Source: Algoriphagus sp. AK58 (GTDB taxonomy: Bacteria; Bacteroidota; Bacteroidia; Cytophagales; Cyclobacteriaceae). From it: a DNA stretch of 64,000 nt. This document shows, piece after piece, positions 17,801 through 26,107 of this stretch. Each line of letters begins with the position of its first letter. Position 1 is the stretch's first letter. Both the position numbers and the translations under genes were made by a program. The DNA is taken from positions 1-64,000 of the forward strand of contig NZ_QEIG01000018.1 of assembly GCF_014324365.1 (NCBI RefSeq). Direction: 5' to 3'. Below the pieces are notes generated by a model. That model did not search any database and was not told where the DNA came from. It saw only the letters and a list, made by a program, of their open reading frames with translations.

Positions 17801-18365
17801 AATCCAAATCCCCATCCAGATCATAATCCACAAATGCAGCTCCCATCGAATTACCGGGATCTGCGATTCCATATTGGACAGCCATTTCCTTAAAGGTTAC
17901 GTTCCCTGCTGAATTTTTCCCTTGGTTGACAAAAAGCAGATTGTTTCTTTCCCCAGGACCTTTTTTCATTGCAGCCGCTACATAGACATCAGGCCAACCG
18001 TCTTGATTAATGTCTACTACCACACTTCCCGTGCACCACTTTTCATTAGCCATAATACCGGCTTGCTCAGATACATCCTTGAATTTGAAATCACCCTGAT
18101 TCAAGTAAAGCCTGTTTGGCACTTGGTTTCCTGTAAAAAAAAGATCAGGAAGTCCATTTTGGTCAAAGTCCGCCACAGAAACACCACCACCATTAAATAT
18201 GTATTCATCAGTGAGGATATTGAAACTATCCGATTCAATAATTTCATTGTTGAACTCTATTCCGGTGTCATTTGGAGACTTTAACTCAAACAATCTTTGA
18301 TCTTTCTGACAGCTGGAAAGTAGTATAAGGTAAACCAGAATGGGAACAATCGTAAACTTCTTCAT
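14841..18365 (-). CDS. Large FG-GAP/VCBS repeat lipoprotein with ASPIC/UnbV domain
   Basis: An 1174-residue lipoprotein (lipobox LLSSC, Cys19) built from FG-GAP blades with Ca-binding loops, for example DFDQNGLPDL, DINQDGWPDV, DYDLDGDLDL, DVNNDGWADI and DFNNDGMPDL. An ASPIC/UnbV segment lies near residues 500-580 (RGYMSSTENILHFGLDS), and a second set of blades follows it. Such proteins accompany SusC/SusD pairs in Bacteroidota and are thought to bind ligands at the cell surface. It lies 137 bp downstream of susD behind a terminator and shares a leader box with susC just before its ATG, so it is probably co-regulated. No enzyme motif is visible. Confidence 0.88.
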   Translation of the reverse strand: MKKFTIVPILVYLILLSSCQKDQRLFELKSPNDTGIEFNNEIIESDSFNILTDEYIFNGGGVSVADFDQNGLPDLFFTGNQVPNRLYLNQGDFKFKDVSEQAGIMANEKWCTGSVVVDINQDGWPDVYVAAAMKKGPGERNNLLFVNQGKNSAGNVTFKEMAVQYGIADPGNSMGAAFVDYDLDGDLDLYVLNNEQIIAKPTNFRPKVTDGSAVNNDAFYRNNGDGSFTNVTLEAGITFEGFGLGLAIGDVNNDGWADIHVSNDYITNDILYINNKNGSFSNQTKEYLRHQSQFSMGSDLADFNNDGMPDLITIDMLGEDNYRKKTTIGKNVYQTYINNEQFGYEYQYVRNMVHLNNGSGVPFSEIGMMSGVYQTDWSWAPLFADVDNDGNRDLLITNGFPRDITDKDFANYRADVGSIASVRQLLDSIPIVKIPNYSYRNTGDLKFQDSGEAWGLNQPSFSNGAVLVDLDLDGDLDYVVNNINDPAFVFENKLNQQKEAPNYLRIKLKGTEKNPDGLGTKVWLMFDNGSILYQEMQVVRGYMSSTENILHFGLDSVSSVKEIQVIWPDGKEQNITSVKANQVLQIDYQNAKTGAQNVAIWNQGQLTPLFSEVSDSLGVQFVHQEVDKIDFNIQRTLPHKLSQFGPVLSVGDLDGDRRNDLVVGSSSGFGPVWFSQNENGTFTQKELLPGENSAFEEAGILLIDIENDGDLDLYLVSGSAEFAPNALEYQDRLYLNDGKGKFSLDQNFSFVKANGSVARGADFDGDGFMDIFVGGRTPVAQYPLPDKSFLLKNHQGNLIDATKQWLPELDNLGMITDAVWSDVNRDGKVDLVVVGELMPITVFLNKGDRFEKAINTGLENYLGWWNSIITSDLDQDGDTDWVVGNLGANNSHHPTFDRPVKIYAKDFDSNGSVDPVTFAFYKEKIGGSYQSFPSHFWDDLNGQSPMFRRKFDRYKYFALSTEATFFKEEEKKDALVLTGNFDRSVWIENLGDGKFKVHELPTVAQIAPMNGIVAEDVNGDGVTDLLMVGNDYGNEIFIGRLDASIGWVLLGDGKGGFRSASPQESGFVVPGDAKALVKLTRKSGESLYFASQNRGKLLVFKLKNQELKSITPPKEAMSILVELESGKTQRFDVGLGAGFGSQSGREIQLPKGAKSAVMISFKGEMIPLNIFSME

Positions 18366-18368
18366 AAG

Positions 18369-18378
18369 TAGATTGGGT
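18369..18378 (-). promoter_or_regulatory. Leader box ACCCAATCTA before the FG-GAP lipoprotein start
   Basis: The ten bases ACCCAATCTA end three bases before the ATG. The same ten bases, in a longer 18-base match elsewhere, precede susC. The function is unknown; it may be a translation or RNA-binding signal shared by the locus. Confidence 0.4.
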
Positions 18379-18452
18379 GCAAATAGGGTTCAGAAAATTA
18401 GCATATTCCAAGATGGAAAGAAAAAAAAGAAAGTATTAAAACCCCTAAAAAC

Positions 18453-18482
18453 AAAAAGAGAAGGCCTCTCGACCTTCTCTTT
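18453..18482 (-). terminator. Terminator after susD
   Basis: On the minus strand AAAGAGAAGG and CCTTCTCTTT pair over ten bp around an eight-base loop and are followed by a short T run, 20 bp after the susD stop. Confidence 0.8.
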
Positions 18483-18501
18483 AAGGAAAATTAGAATTTG
18501 A

Positions 18502-20232
18502 TTAGAAACCTGGGTTTTGGGTCAAGATATCAGAACCAACCAAGTCGATCTGATCTTGAGGAATTGGAACCCACTTATATTTTTCAGTGTACTTGGCACC
18601 ACCCAAGGCAGAAGCCAATTTTACACCGTCATACGCAAAGTAGTAATCCAATTCAGCCTGAGCAGTACCCCATCTCTGTAGATCATAGAATCTGTGGCCT
18701 TCCATACCCAATTCAAGCAAACGTTCCATTCTGACTGCATTTTGAGCAGTAGCCTTTACAGTCCAAGGAGTATCGTAAGTTTTGATTTGGTAGTTTGCTG
18801 CATTAGATCCGTCGCTTCTTTTCAAGAAAGAGTTGATGGCTCTTGTTCTCACTCTGTTTACATATTCTCTTGCTTTCTCCAAGCTACCTACTTCGATTTC
18901 AGCTTCTGCAGCCAACAACAGGATGTCTGCAAAACGGATAATCATAAAGTTGATACCAGTGTAGCCAGGAGTCCAGGAAGAATTGTCCTGATAAGAACCT
19001 TGCTCAGACTTCGCATACACATACTTCTTAGGAGAGTAAGGACCGGCGTTAGGCTGGTTACGGATCCAAGCTTGTCCAGGATGATCCATCCAATCCAAGT
19101 AAGGAATTCCTCTACGGCCTACCGTATGGTCCAAACGAGGATCAAGTGGACCTGCATCTGGAGTGAATGGAGCACCGGAAGAAATACCCATATCATTCTT
19201 CACTTCATTTGCAGGGCTGTTATACGTCCTGTCCAAAATTGGAAGACCATTTACCGTACGGAAAGCATTCACAAACGTAAAGCTTGGCTGGAAAAATCCG
19301 CAGCAGTTACCAGGACCAGCAGGACCGGTATTGTAAGGGAAGTTCAAGTCAAATTCAGGGTTCGCATTGTTTACCGAACCAGTATTTGCAGCAGACTGAT
19401 ACGCCCAAACAGATTCTTGGTGGTTGTCCTTAGCCGCTCTGAACATGTCATCGTAGTAAGGAACCAAACCGTACTTCAAATTATTGGAAGTAACTCCATT
19501 GGCAATCACATCATCAAACAAAGCCTTTGCTTTTGCAAATTCTTTGGTGTACATGTACACTTTTCCAAGGTAAGCTTTAGCAGCCCATACGTTGACTCTA
19601 CCTACTTGAGCCTGAGTATTAGGAAGGTTTTTCACCGCATAATCCAAGTCTGCAATGATAAATGGCCAAAGGTCCTTGTCATTTTTAACTGTCTCCAACC
19701 CACTTCCGTAATCTACCGTCTCGTCAATGTAAGGAGTACGGTTGTAATCACGGGCAAGCTCAAAGTAATAGTGAGCTCGAAGGAAGCGAGCCTGAGAAGA
19801 AAGACGAATCACATCAGCAGGAGTCACATCCGGACCTGCTTTTGTCAAAAGTCTCAACACTGTGTTGGCTCTTGCAATACCTTCATAACACACGTTATAC
19901 TTGGAACCCATTTCACCTCCCGCAGCGTCGTTTTCAAATCGCTGGATTGGGTTAATGGTAGTAAAATCACCGGGGTCAGTACCTTTATTAGCCTCTCCCC
20001 CTCTGATACTCCCCCAAACCCAGTTGGAAGGAGACCCTAATCTGTTACCGCGACCGTTTACCTGAGAATACGCTGCGATCAATGCTGCATCAATACCAGC
20101 CAAAGTAGAAAGCTGGTTTTCTGACAATTGACCTACCGGCGGAACATTCAGGAAATCATCGCTACAACTCACTGCTACCATCATCGCTGTAGATGCTAGT
20201 AGGGCACCGATTTTTAATTTAAAATTGTTCAT
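18502..20232 (-). CDS. RagB/SusD family nutrient-binding outer-membrane lipoprotein
   Basis: A 576-residue SusD-like lipoprotein with lipobox VAVSC (Cys23), which lids the SusC transporter and captures substrate at the cell surface. The family pattern is clear: DDFLNVPPVGQLSENQL near the N-terminus, TPR-like helices with EGIARANTVL and RFLRAHYYFELARDY, and the C-terminal RFADILLLAAEAEIE, RMERLLELGMEGHRFYDLQR and PIPQDQIDL. It lies 52 bp after susC on the same strand without a terminator, so the two form an operon. The substrate is likely a glycan or peptide, but no polysaccharidase or glycoside hydrolase gene is adjacent to identify it. Confidence 0.95.
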   Translation of the reverse strand: MNNFKLKIGALLASTAMMVAVSCSDDFLNVPPVGQLSENQLSTLAGIDAALIAAYSQVNGRGNRLGSPSNWVWGSIRGGEANKGTDPGDFTTINPIQRFENDAAGGEMGSKYNVCYEGIARANTVLRLLTKAGPDVTPADVIRLSSQARFLRAHYYFELARDYNRTPYIDETVDYGSGLETVKNDKDLWPFIIADLDYAVKNLPNTQAQVGRVNVWAAKAYLGKVYMYTKEFAKAKALFDDVIANGVTSNNLKYGLVPYYDDMFRAAKDNHQESVWAYQSAANTGSVNNANPEFDLNFPYNTGPAGPGNCCGFFQPSFTFVNAFRTVNGLPILDRTYNSPANEVKNDMGISSGAPFTPDAGPLDPRLDHTVGRRGIPYLDWMDHPGQAWIRNQPNAGPYSPKKYVYAKSEQGSYQDNSSWTPGYTGINFMIIRFADILLLAAEAEIEVGSLEKAREYVNRVRTRAINSFLKRSDGSNAANYQIKTYDTPWTVKATAQNAVRMERLLELGMEGHRFYDLQRWGTAQAELDYYFAYDGVKLASALGGAKYTEKYKWVPIPQDQIDLVGSDILTQNPGF

Positions 20233-20284
20233 TTGTTTAATCTATTATAGTGTCTATAACTCGATTCAGATTATCTTGTTTGGC

Positions 20285-23200
20285 TTAGAAGCTCAAATTA
20301 AGACCGAAAGTCCAACCTCTGGTAACAGGATAGTTACCTACGTCGATACCGAATGTCAAGTCGGCATCACCACCAACTGCTGGGTCAAGACCTTCGTACT
20401 TGGTCAAAGTAAACAGGTTGTTTACAGAGGCAAATACTCTGGCTCTCTCCATTTTCATCTTCTGAAGCAAGCTTGCTGGAGCAGAATAACCCAAAGTCAA
20501 GTTTTGAAGTCTCAAATAAGACCCATCCTCTACGTAGAACGAGTTGGCTACGTTAGAAGTAGAGAAGTTGGAAACTCTTTCCACTTGAGGGATTTTGGCA
20601 TCCAAGTTTTGAGGAGTCCATGCATCAAACAGTCTTCTGGAGATCGCAGCACCTTCGAAAGTCTGGAAGAAGTCTGTAAACCAACGAGACTGGTTCCAAA
20701 TCTCATTACCAATGGAGGTGTACAAGTAAGCAGAAAGGTCAAACCCTTTGTAGCCCAAGGTGAAGTTCATGCCACCGGTGAAATCAGGAACTGGATTCCC
20801 TAAGAACACTCGGTCATCAGGAGTAATTCGTCCATCACCATTTACGTCTTCAAACTTGAAACGTCCTGGAGCAGCACCGTCTTGAACAGCGTGAGAATTC
20901 ACATCCTCCTGATTTCTGAACAAGCCAAGTACGTTAAATCCAAAGAAAGAAGACAAAGGCTGTCCAACTGCATTACGGATTGGCTGAATACCTCTATAGG
21001 AAGGGTTTACTGAGGTAATAAAGTCCAAACCTGGAGAAAGGGCAGAAATCTCGTTCTTCAAGGTAGAACCGGTAACAGTCAATTCATAAGTCAAATCTGA
21101 AGTAAAGTTACCTCTGGTAGTTACCAAAAGGTCAAAACCTCTGTTCAACATCTTACCAACGTTAACGGCAGGAGGCGCAGCGTTGCTACCGGCAGTCAAA
21201 GGAATTGGAACGGTAAACAACAAGTCTTCCGTATCCTTCTTCCACCAGTCGAAGATCACATCCAATTTACCGTTAAAGAAGGTACCGTCAAAACCTACGT
21301 TTTGAGTAATTGCTGTTTCCCACTGAGCGTTAGGGTTACCAATACGGGATCTTCTGAAACCAATTACGGCACTGGAGTTAGTTCCACCAATGTCATAAGA
21401 AGACGCTCCAATGTTACCTCCGTACAAGGAAAACTGGTTGTTTGGATCCACGTTGTTGGAGTTACCCATTGTACCATAACCACCACGGATTTTCAAGTCA
21501 TCAATCCAAGTGGCTCCTTGAAGGAAGCCTTCAGAAGAAATTCTCCAAGCTGCTGAGAACGCAGGGAAGGTACCCCATCTTGCGTTTTCACCGAATCGAG
21601 AAGAACCGTCACGACGAACTACCGCACTGAAGATGTATCGGTCATTGTAGGTATATCTCAACTGACCGAAGTAAGAGTTAAAGTTTACACCTTTAAACTG
21701 GTTAGAGTTTACCTGACGGGTACTTACTGGCAAGTTGGAGATGGTGATGAAGTCAGGGTCAGTAGAGAATGGATTCTGACCTACCGCATCGATATTTCTA
21801 CCTGCTCCGGAGTTAAGCGCTTCTTGACCCAACAACACGTTGAAATCATGCTTGTCGATTTTCTTCTTGTAATTTAAGGTATTGGTAAATGTCCATCCGA
21901 ACACGAATCCTGCACCTTCTCCATATCCAAAAGCAGAGTTGTTTTCGGAGTTTTCGTACTGAAGACGTGAATAGTTCCAGTAATAGTAGTTGTTGTATTG
22001 ACCACCAATAGATGTTCTGAAAGTCAAATCATCAATGATATCCCACTCACCGTAAACGTTACCAAATGCATTGGCATTGAAGTTTCTGTTATCCAATTGG
22101 CCTTCACGGCTGGCTACAGGGTTTCTAGGGTTGTTGAAACCTCTGGAAGCTGTACCTGCATAACCACCAAATTCGTCATAAACGGGGATAATGGAAGGCA
22201 TACGGAACGCCTGAAGGATATCGTTTTCGTCATCTGATACACCACGACCACCGGTACCCCCTTGCTGACCCAATACTTGTCTGTAAGTAGCCTGGAAGTT
22301 TTGGCCCACTCGGATACGCTTGGTTACGTCAAATTCAGAATTTGCTCTTAACGAATATCTTCTGAAATCATTACCGATCATGATACCGGCCTGCTCTTGC
22401 ATCCCCAAACCAATGTAGAATCTAGAGGTAGCAGAACCACCATTAAAGCCCAATGAATGTCTGTGAAGAGGAGCGGTTCTTGTCAAAGCAGCATACCAAT
22501 CAGTTCCTTCTCCAGTCATTGCTCTAGTTAGCTGACGAACTGTGCCTCTAGTTGGATCAATATTGTACCACTCTCTCTGCTGATCAAGCTGAGCTTGAGA
22601 CAAAGGACCAGGCTGACCAGAAGCAACTCCAAATGCACCGGTAGTTGGGTTTCTGGTGATCAAACTCAGATAATAAGGCATTACTGGAGTTGCACCAGTT
22701 CCAAACTGAGGGTGTCCATAAGCTGGGGCACGATTCTGAAGGGCAGCAGTATTTTTTTCTGCCAACCAAGTCAAATCAGCGTATTCCTGTGGATTGGTCA
22801 TATCCAAACCAGTACCTGGGTCGGTTACACCAAACATACCGTTGTAATCCACTCTCAATTTCTTGTCTCTTGCACCACGCTTGGTAGTGTAAACGATTAC
22901 ACCGTTGGCAGCACGAGCACCATAGATAGAAGCCGCAGCAGCATCTTTCAATACGGTGGTGGACTCAATGTCGTCAGGATTCAAGAAATCAGTGGATGAA
23001 GTAGGCAATCCGTCCACGATGTATAATGGCTCGTTACCACCGAAGGCACCGAAACCACGAACACGAATAATAGAGGAGGTACCTGGCTGTCCGTTCGTAA
23101 TTACAGTAACACCAGAAACACGACCTTGAAGGGTCTGCTCTACGTTACCAGTAGGGATTACTGTCAAGTCTTTTGGATTAACAGTAGCGATCGCACCGGT

Positions 23201-23560
23201 TGTCTCTCTTCTTGAGTCGATAGAGTAACCAGTTACAACCAATTCAGTAAGGGTTCTTTCATCTGGCTTCATCGAAAGGTCAATGACACTTCTTGCACCC
23301 ACCACTTGTTCAACGGTGGTGTAGCCGATAAAAGAGAAAACCAAGGTAGCTTGGTCATTAGGGACACTTAGGGAATATTTCCCGTCGATGTCAGTGGCAG
23401 TACCGGTAGTCGTGCCCTTCACCAGGATAGATACACCCGGAAGGCCCATACCGTACTCATCCAGAACCGTACCTGTCACCGTTTTCTGCGCATAGGCAGC
23501 CGAGACAGATAGGACTAAGAGCGTAAGGCACACACTTAGGATTTTGTAAACATTTTTCAT
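20285..23560 (-). CDS. SusC/RagA family TonB-linked outer-membrane transporter
   Basis: A 1091-residue outer-membrane beta-barrel driven by TonB. In order: signal peptide (1-25, MKNVYKILSVCLTLL ... AYAQ), a carboxypeptidase-regulatory-like beta domain (about 27-100, KTVTGTVLDEYGMGLPGVSI), a plug (about 115-235, with GVTVITNGQPGTSSIIRVRG and AARAANGVIVYTTKRG-like sequence) and the barrel to the C-terminal Phe (TRGWTFGLNLSF). The start MKNVYK is preferred; in-frame ATGs at 23566 and 23623 lie in the leader, which carries the ACCCAATCTA box. It is the first gene of the susCD operon. It most resembles the SusC signature group, not siderophore receptors. Confidence 0.95.
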   Translation of the reverse strand: MKNVYKILSVCLTLLVLSVSAAYAQKTVTGTVLDEYGMGLPGVSILVKGTTTGTATDIDGKYSLSVPNDQATLVFSFIGYTTVEQVVGARSVIDLSMKPDERTLTELVVTGYSIDSRRETTGAIATVNPKDLTVIPTGNVEQTLQGRVSGVTVITNGQPGTSSIIRVRGFGAFGGNEPLYIVDGLPTSSTDFLNPDDIESTTVLKDAAAASIYGARAANGVIVYTTKRGARDKKLRVDYNGMFGVTDPGTGLDMTNPQEYADLTWLAEKNTAALQNRAPAYGHPQFGTGATPVMPYYLSLITRNPTTGAFGVASGQPGPLSQAQLDQQREWYNIDPTRGTVRQLTRAMTGEGTDWYAALTRTAPLHRHSLGFNGGSATSRFYIGLGMQEQAGIMIGNDFRRYSLRANSEFDVTKRIRVGQNFQATYRQVLGQQGGTGGRGVSDDENDILQAFRMPSIIPVYDEFGGYAGTASRGFNNPRNPVASREGQLDNRNFNANAFGNVYGEWDIIDDLTFRTSIGGQYNNYYYWNYSRLQYENSENNSAFGYGEGAGFVFGWTFTNTLNYKKKIDKHDFNVLLGQEALNSGAGRNIDAVGQNPFSTDPDFITISNLPVSTRQVNSNQFKGVNFNSYFGQLRYTYNDRYIFSAVVRRDGSSRFGENARWGTFPAFSAAWRISSEGFLQGATWIDDLKIRGGYGTMGNSNNVDPNNQFSLYGGNIGASSYDIGGTNSSAVIGFRRSRIGNPNAQWETAITQNVGFDGTFFNGKLDVIFDWWKKDTEDLLFTVPIPLTAGSNAAPPAVNVGKMLNRGFDLLVTTRGNFTSDLTYELTVTGSTLKNEISALSPGLDFITSVNPSYRGIQPIRNAVGQPLSSFFGFNVLGLFRNQEDVNSHAVQDGAAPGRFKFEDVNGDGRITPDDRVFLGNPVPDFTGGMNFTLGYKGFDLSAYLYTSIGNEIWNQSRWFTDFFQTFEGAAISRRLFDAWTPQNLDAKIPQVERVSNFSTSNVANSFYVEDGSYLRLQNLTLGYSAPASLLQKMKMERARVFASVNNLFTLTKYEGLDPAVGGDADLTFGIDVGNYPVTRGWTFGLNLSF

Positions 23561-23564
23561 ATGC

Positions 23565-23582
23565 ATAGATAGATTGGGTAAC
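23565..23582 (-). promoter_or_regulatory. Leader box GTTACCCAATCTATCTAT before susC
   Basis: This 18-base string ends four bases before the susC ATG. It recurs exactly on the plus strand at 33283-33300, where no gene follows, and its core ACCCAATCTA recurs before the FG-GAP lipoprotein. Confidence 0.5.
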
Positions 23583-24044
23583 AAGATTAATCTCAAAAAC
23601 TTGTTTGTTAATTGTTTGTGCAATCGTTTGCGATTATTCTTAAAATAATAGCAATAGTTATTTTCTTGATAATCAGAACTTCTATTGCGACTATACCTGG
23701 TCGGGTTGACCTGCGAACTAAATAACCGGTAGGTTTGATGGCATCGGTCGATGCTAGGAGAGAGTAGGAAAGAATTTAAGTAAATTTGGTCATAGGCTCG
23801 AATCTTGGGTTTAATTGTTACTTCTTAACTTCCAATGTTAAATATTCTAAAAGAAAAATCAAATTTTCTGCTCTAAATAAAATTCTGATTTTTCAGAAAA
23901 TTCAGCCTTCAAATTGCCAAGCCTCCTTTTTTTGCCTTTATAAATTAGGCTAATCAAGAAATCACTGAAATATTTAATGTCTATTTTTTCAAATAATTTC
24001 AATTTTCCATCAAAAATTTTAAAAATATTGATGTCGACTCGATC
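23583..24044. other. Intergenic region upstream of susC
   Basis: This 462-bp AT-rich gap must hold the susCD promoter and regulator site, but I find no exact TAnnTTTG box facing susC. A small hairpin, AATCG-TTTG-CGATT, lies near 23622-23635. A weak hairpin with CATCAA/TTGATG ends lies 12-45 bp after the stop of the OmpA/TPR gene and may be its terminator. Nothing else is supported. Confidence 0.4.
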
Positions 24045-25844
24045 TTATTTTGAAATCCCTTCAAAAAACAAGTTGCTGCTCATTAGCTCCTCAAAAATCG
24101 GGTCCAAATAAGCTTTTTCTTTCAACTGACTATTTGTTCCAATAGCATTTTTCAGGTGAATCGAAGCAATTTCCCCTTGTCCGGTCTGAATGGCTATCAT
24201 GGCCAATCCATAATACCCATACCCTAAGGCCCTCCCGTGAATCACCGATTCCTCAAACGCCATAGTAGCCTGAGCATAATCCCCTACCAGGTAATAGGCC
24301 AATCCTTTGTTAAATAAATGTCTGGGATCGGTTATCTTGTAATCAAATCTAAGCGTTGCCAGTTTGTAATCTCCTCTCATCACATCCAATGCTCCTCTAA
24401 GCATCTCATTGGCAAGGACAAAATCAGGATTTTTGCTCATGACCGAGGCTTCCGACAACTTTTTATATGCCTCCCAATACTCCCCCTTAAGCGCTAAAAT
24501 TTGTCCTTGGTTATGCAGAGAATAAGGGTTGGCTTCTATTCGGAACGCTTGCACAAGCAACCGGTCTGCCTCATCCCACAATATTTCTTTTGATCCCTGA
24601 TCTAAAGTCCTCTGAGCCTGCCTTAGCCTCACTACAGCCATATTATTATAGGGTAAAGCTGAACGGAATAACTCAGTCATCTTTGAATATATCAAGGCCT
24701 TTTCTTCCAGACTTTGGGACGCTTCTGCAGCCAATGCCCATTCTCCAAACGATAATTTATGGCCTGATTCGGGGTTTGACAATGCTTCTTTTAGCTTAAA
24801 AGTCTGCTCCATGTCCAATCCTAAGAATGGTTTGGCAGTGATTTCCACCTTAACAGATCTCAATTTGGGGAATAAGTCTGAGGAGGCTTGGGAATATCCC
24901 GGCACTTTTTTCAACCTTTCTCCTTGCTCCTGAAAGGATTCACCACTTAGCAGAATCGCGTACATTTCATCTTTTCGCTGAGTAGAAATCCCCTGATAGT
25001 CCCTAAGCAACAGCCGAAAATCAAACCAATCGTTGGACCTTGAATCATAAACCAAGCTGGATTCGGAAATCTCTGGAAATCTGGCAACCAAACTTTTTCC
25101 AACTTCTCTCGCGCGATTGACTCCCAGTTTGGGTATTTTACTTTCACTTGCCTCCGGCGACTGCAAACCGGTCACCTTTACCTTGATGACCGTGGGATTT
25201 TTTTTCAAAAACTCATCGATACTATTTAAAACTGCCACATTCTCTGCTCCTGGTCTGATCGAAGAAGCCCCTAGGTTAAAAACAAAAGAAAATTCCTTCT
25301 TTTCCTCCAATTCACGATCCAAAGCACCTGTGAGCATGTAAAGTCCCACTTGAGGAATCGTTTCGTCTGGAAACACCTGACCTATTCTTACCAAAAGTTG
25401 GGGAGCAATTACCCCCTTTGCCAAAATTCTGGTTTCGAAAGGAACGCTACTTGTCTTTTTCCCCTGAAAAAACTGAAGCTCCAACGACCCTCCTTCCATC
25501 CATGACTCATATTTAATGGAAAATTTTTTGTCATAGGTAAAATTAGCCAATGTCTTAGTCAAGGAAATTTCACCTAATTCAAGCGATACTTCCGGAGATC
25601 TAAAAACCAATTTCAATTTGGGATTTCGGGGTATCAAAACAGACTCAACAGGAATATTGCCCTTTACCCCAAATCTCACACTATCCCCTTCCAGTTTGAG
25701 TTTCAAGGGTGTAAGAAAAACTTCTTTTAAAAATCTAGCTTCAGTGGCATCAGGTCTTTCCTGCGCATAAACTGCAACTGATAAAGAAAAAAAGAATATA
25801 AAAAACCGAAACATTCTGGCTTTCAATGCAATTGTAGATTTCAA
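24045..25844 (-). CDS. Exported protein with OmpA-like and TPR regions
   Basis: A 599-residue protein with an N-terminal signal (MFRFFIFFFSLSVAVYAQ, after ten possible extra residues starting MKSTIALKAR). Residues about 30-180 are beta-rich and unidentified. About 190-340 resemble an OmpA/MotB-like fold (FNLGASSIRPGAENVAVLNSIDEFL and LGVNRAREVGKSLVARF), which would bind peptidoglycan. About 350-590 are TPR-like helices (PYSLHNQGQILALKGEYWEAY, HLFNKGLAYYLVGDYAQATM, ALGYGYYGLAMIAIQTGQGE). It is probably a periplasmic envelope organiser, but the function is not known. A start at Met11 (25814) is equally possible. It is divergent from pspC. Confidence 0.75.
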   Translation of the reverse strand: MKSTIALKARMFRFFIFFFSLSVAVYAQERPDATEARFLKEVFLTPLKLKLEGDSVRFGVKGNIPVESVLIPRNPKLKLVFRSPEVSLELGEISLTKTLANFTYDKKFSIKYESWMEGGSLELQFFQGKKTSSVPFETRILAKGVIAPQLLVRIGQVFPDETIPQVGLYMLTGALDRELEEKKEFSFVFNLGASSIRPGAENVAVLNSIDEFLKKNPTVIKVKVTGLQSPEASESKIPKLGVNRAREVGKSLVARFPEISESSLVYDSRSNDWFDFRLLLRDYQGISTQRKDEMYAILLSGESFQEQGERLKKVPGYSQASSDLFPKLRSVKVEITAKPFLGLDMEQTFKLKEALSNPESGHKLSFGEWALAAEASQSLEEKALIYSKMTELFRSALPYNNMAVVRLRQAQRTLDQGSKEILWDEADRLLVQAFRIEANPYSLHNQGQILALKGEYWEAYKKLSEASVMSKNPDFVLANEMLRGALDVMRGDYKLATLRFDYKITDPRHLFNKGLAYYLVGDYAQATMAFEESVIHGRALGYGYYGLAMIAIQTGQGEIASIHLKNAIGTNSQLKEKAYLDPIFEELMSSNLFFEGISK

Positions 25845-25857
25845 ACTCTTTTTTTTA

Positions 25858-25865
25858 TAATTTTG
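25858..25865 (+). promoter_or_regulatory. Promoter -7 box of the pspC-like gene
   Basis: TAATTTTG matches TAnnTTTG and lies 23 bp before the ATG, with TTG at 25832-25834 as a possible upstream box. Confidence 0.6.
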
Positions 25866-25888
25866 AATCGACTAAACCACCACAAACC

Positions 25889-26107
25889 ATGGAAAAACTA
25901 AAACTATTCTTCGAAGAAAGGGCCTTTGGAGTATGCTCAAGGCTCGGCGAAAAGCTAAATTTCCCAATAGATAGTATTCGGCTTTTTTTCATTTATACGT
26001 CATTTATCACTCTCGGCTCACCTATTATTCTGTATGTCTCAATGGCCATGATGATGAAAATTCGAAAATATTTCCGAAAAATGAACAATCCCGTATTATT
26101 TGACTAA
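25889..26107 (+). CDS. PspC domain protein (72 aa)
   Basis: A short PspC-family protein: one hydrophobic segment (about residues 30-55, IRLFFIYTSFITLGSPIILYVSMAM) preceded by the family-like GVCSRLGEKLNFPIDSIRL and followed by a basic tail. PspC proteins sit in the inner membrane and act in the phage-shock response to envelope stress, or as small membrane regulators when found alone as here. It is divergent from the OmpA/TPR gene. Its stop overlaps the stop of the convergent glycosyltransferase gene by three bases, with no terminator between. Confidence 0.82.
   Translation: MEKLKLFFEERAFGVCSRLGEKLNFPIDSIRLFFIYTSFITLGSPIILYVSMAMMMKIRKYFRKMNNPVLFD

Noticed and set aside
18694..20040. Long open frame (448 codons) on the plus strand opposite susD
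   Set aside because: It lies wholly opposite a confident SusD gene; Ser/Arg/Val-rich composition and lack of any family pattern mark it as a complementary-strand artefact.
23583..24044. An RNA gene or sigma/anti-sigma pair in the susC upstream gap
   Set aside because: No structured RNA or reading frame could be supported there.
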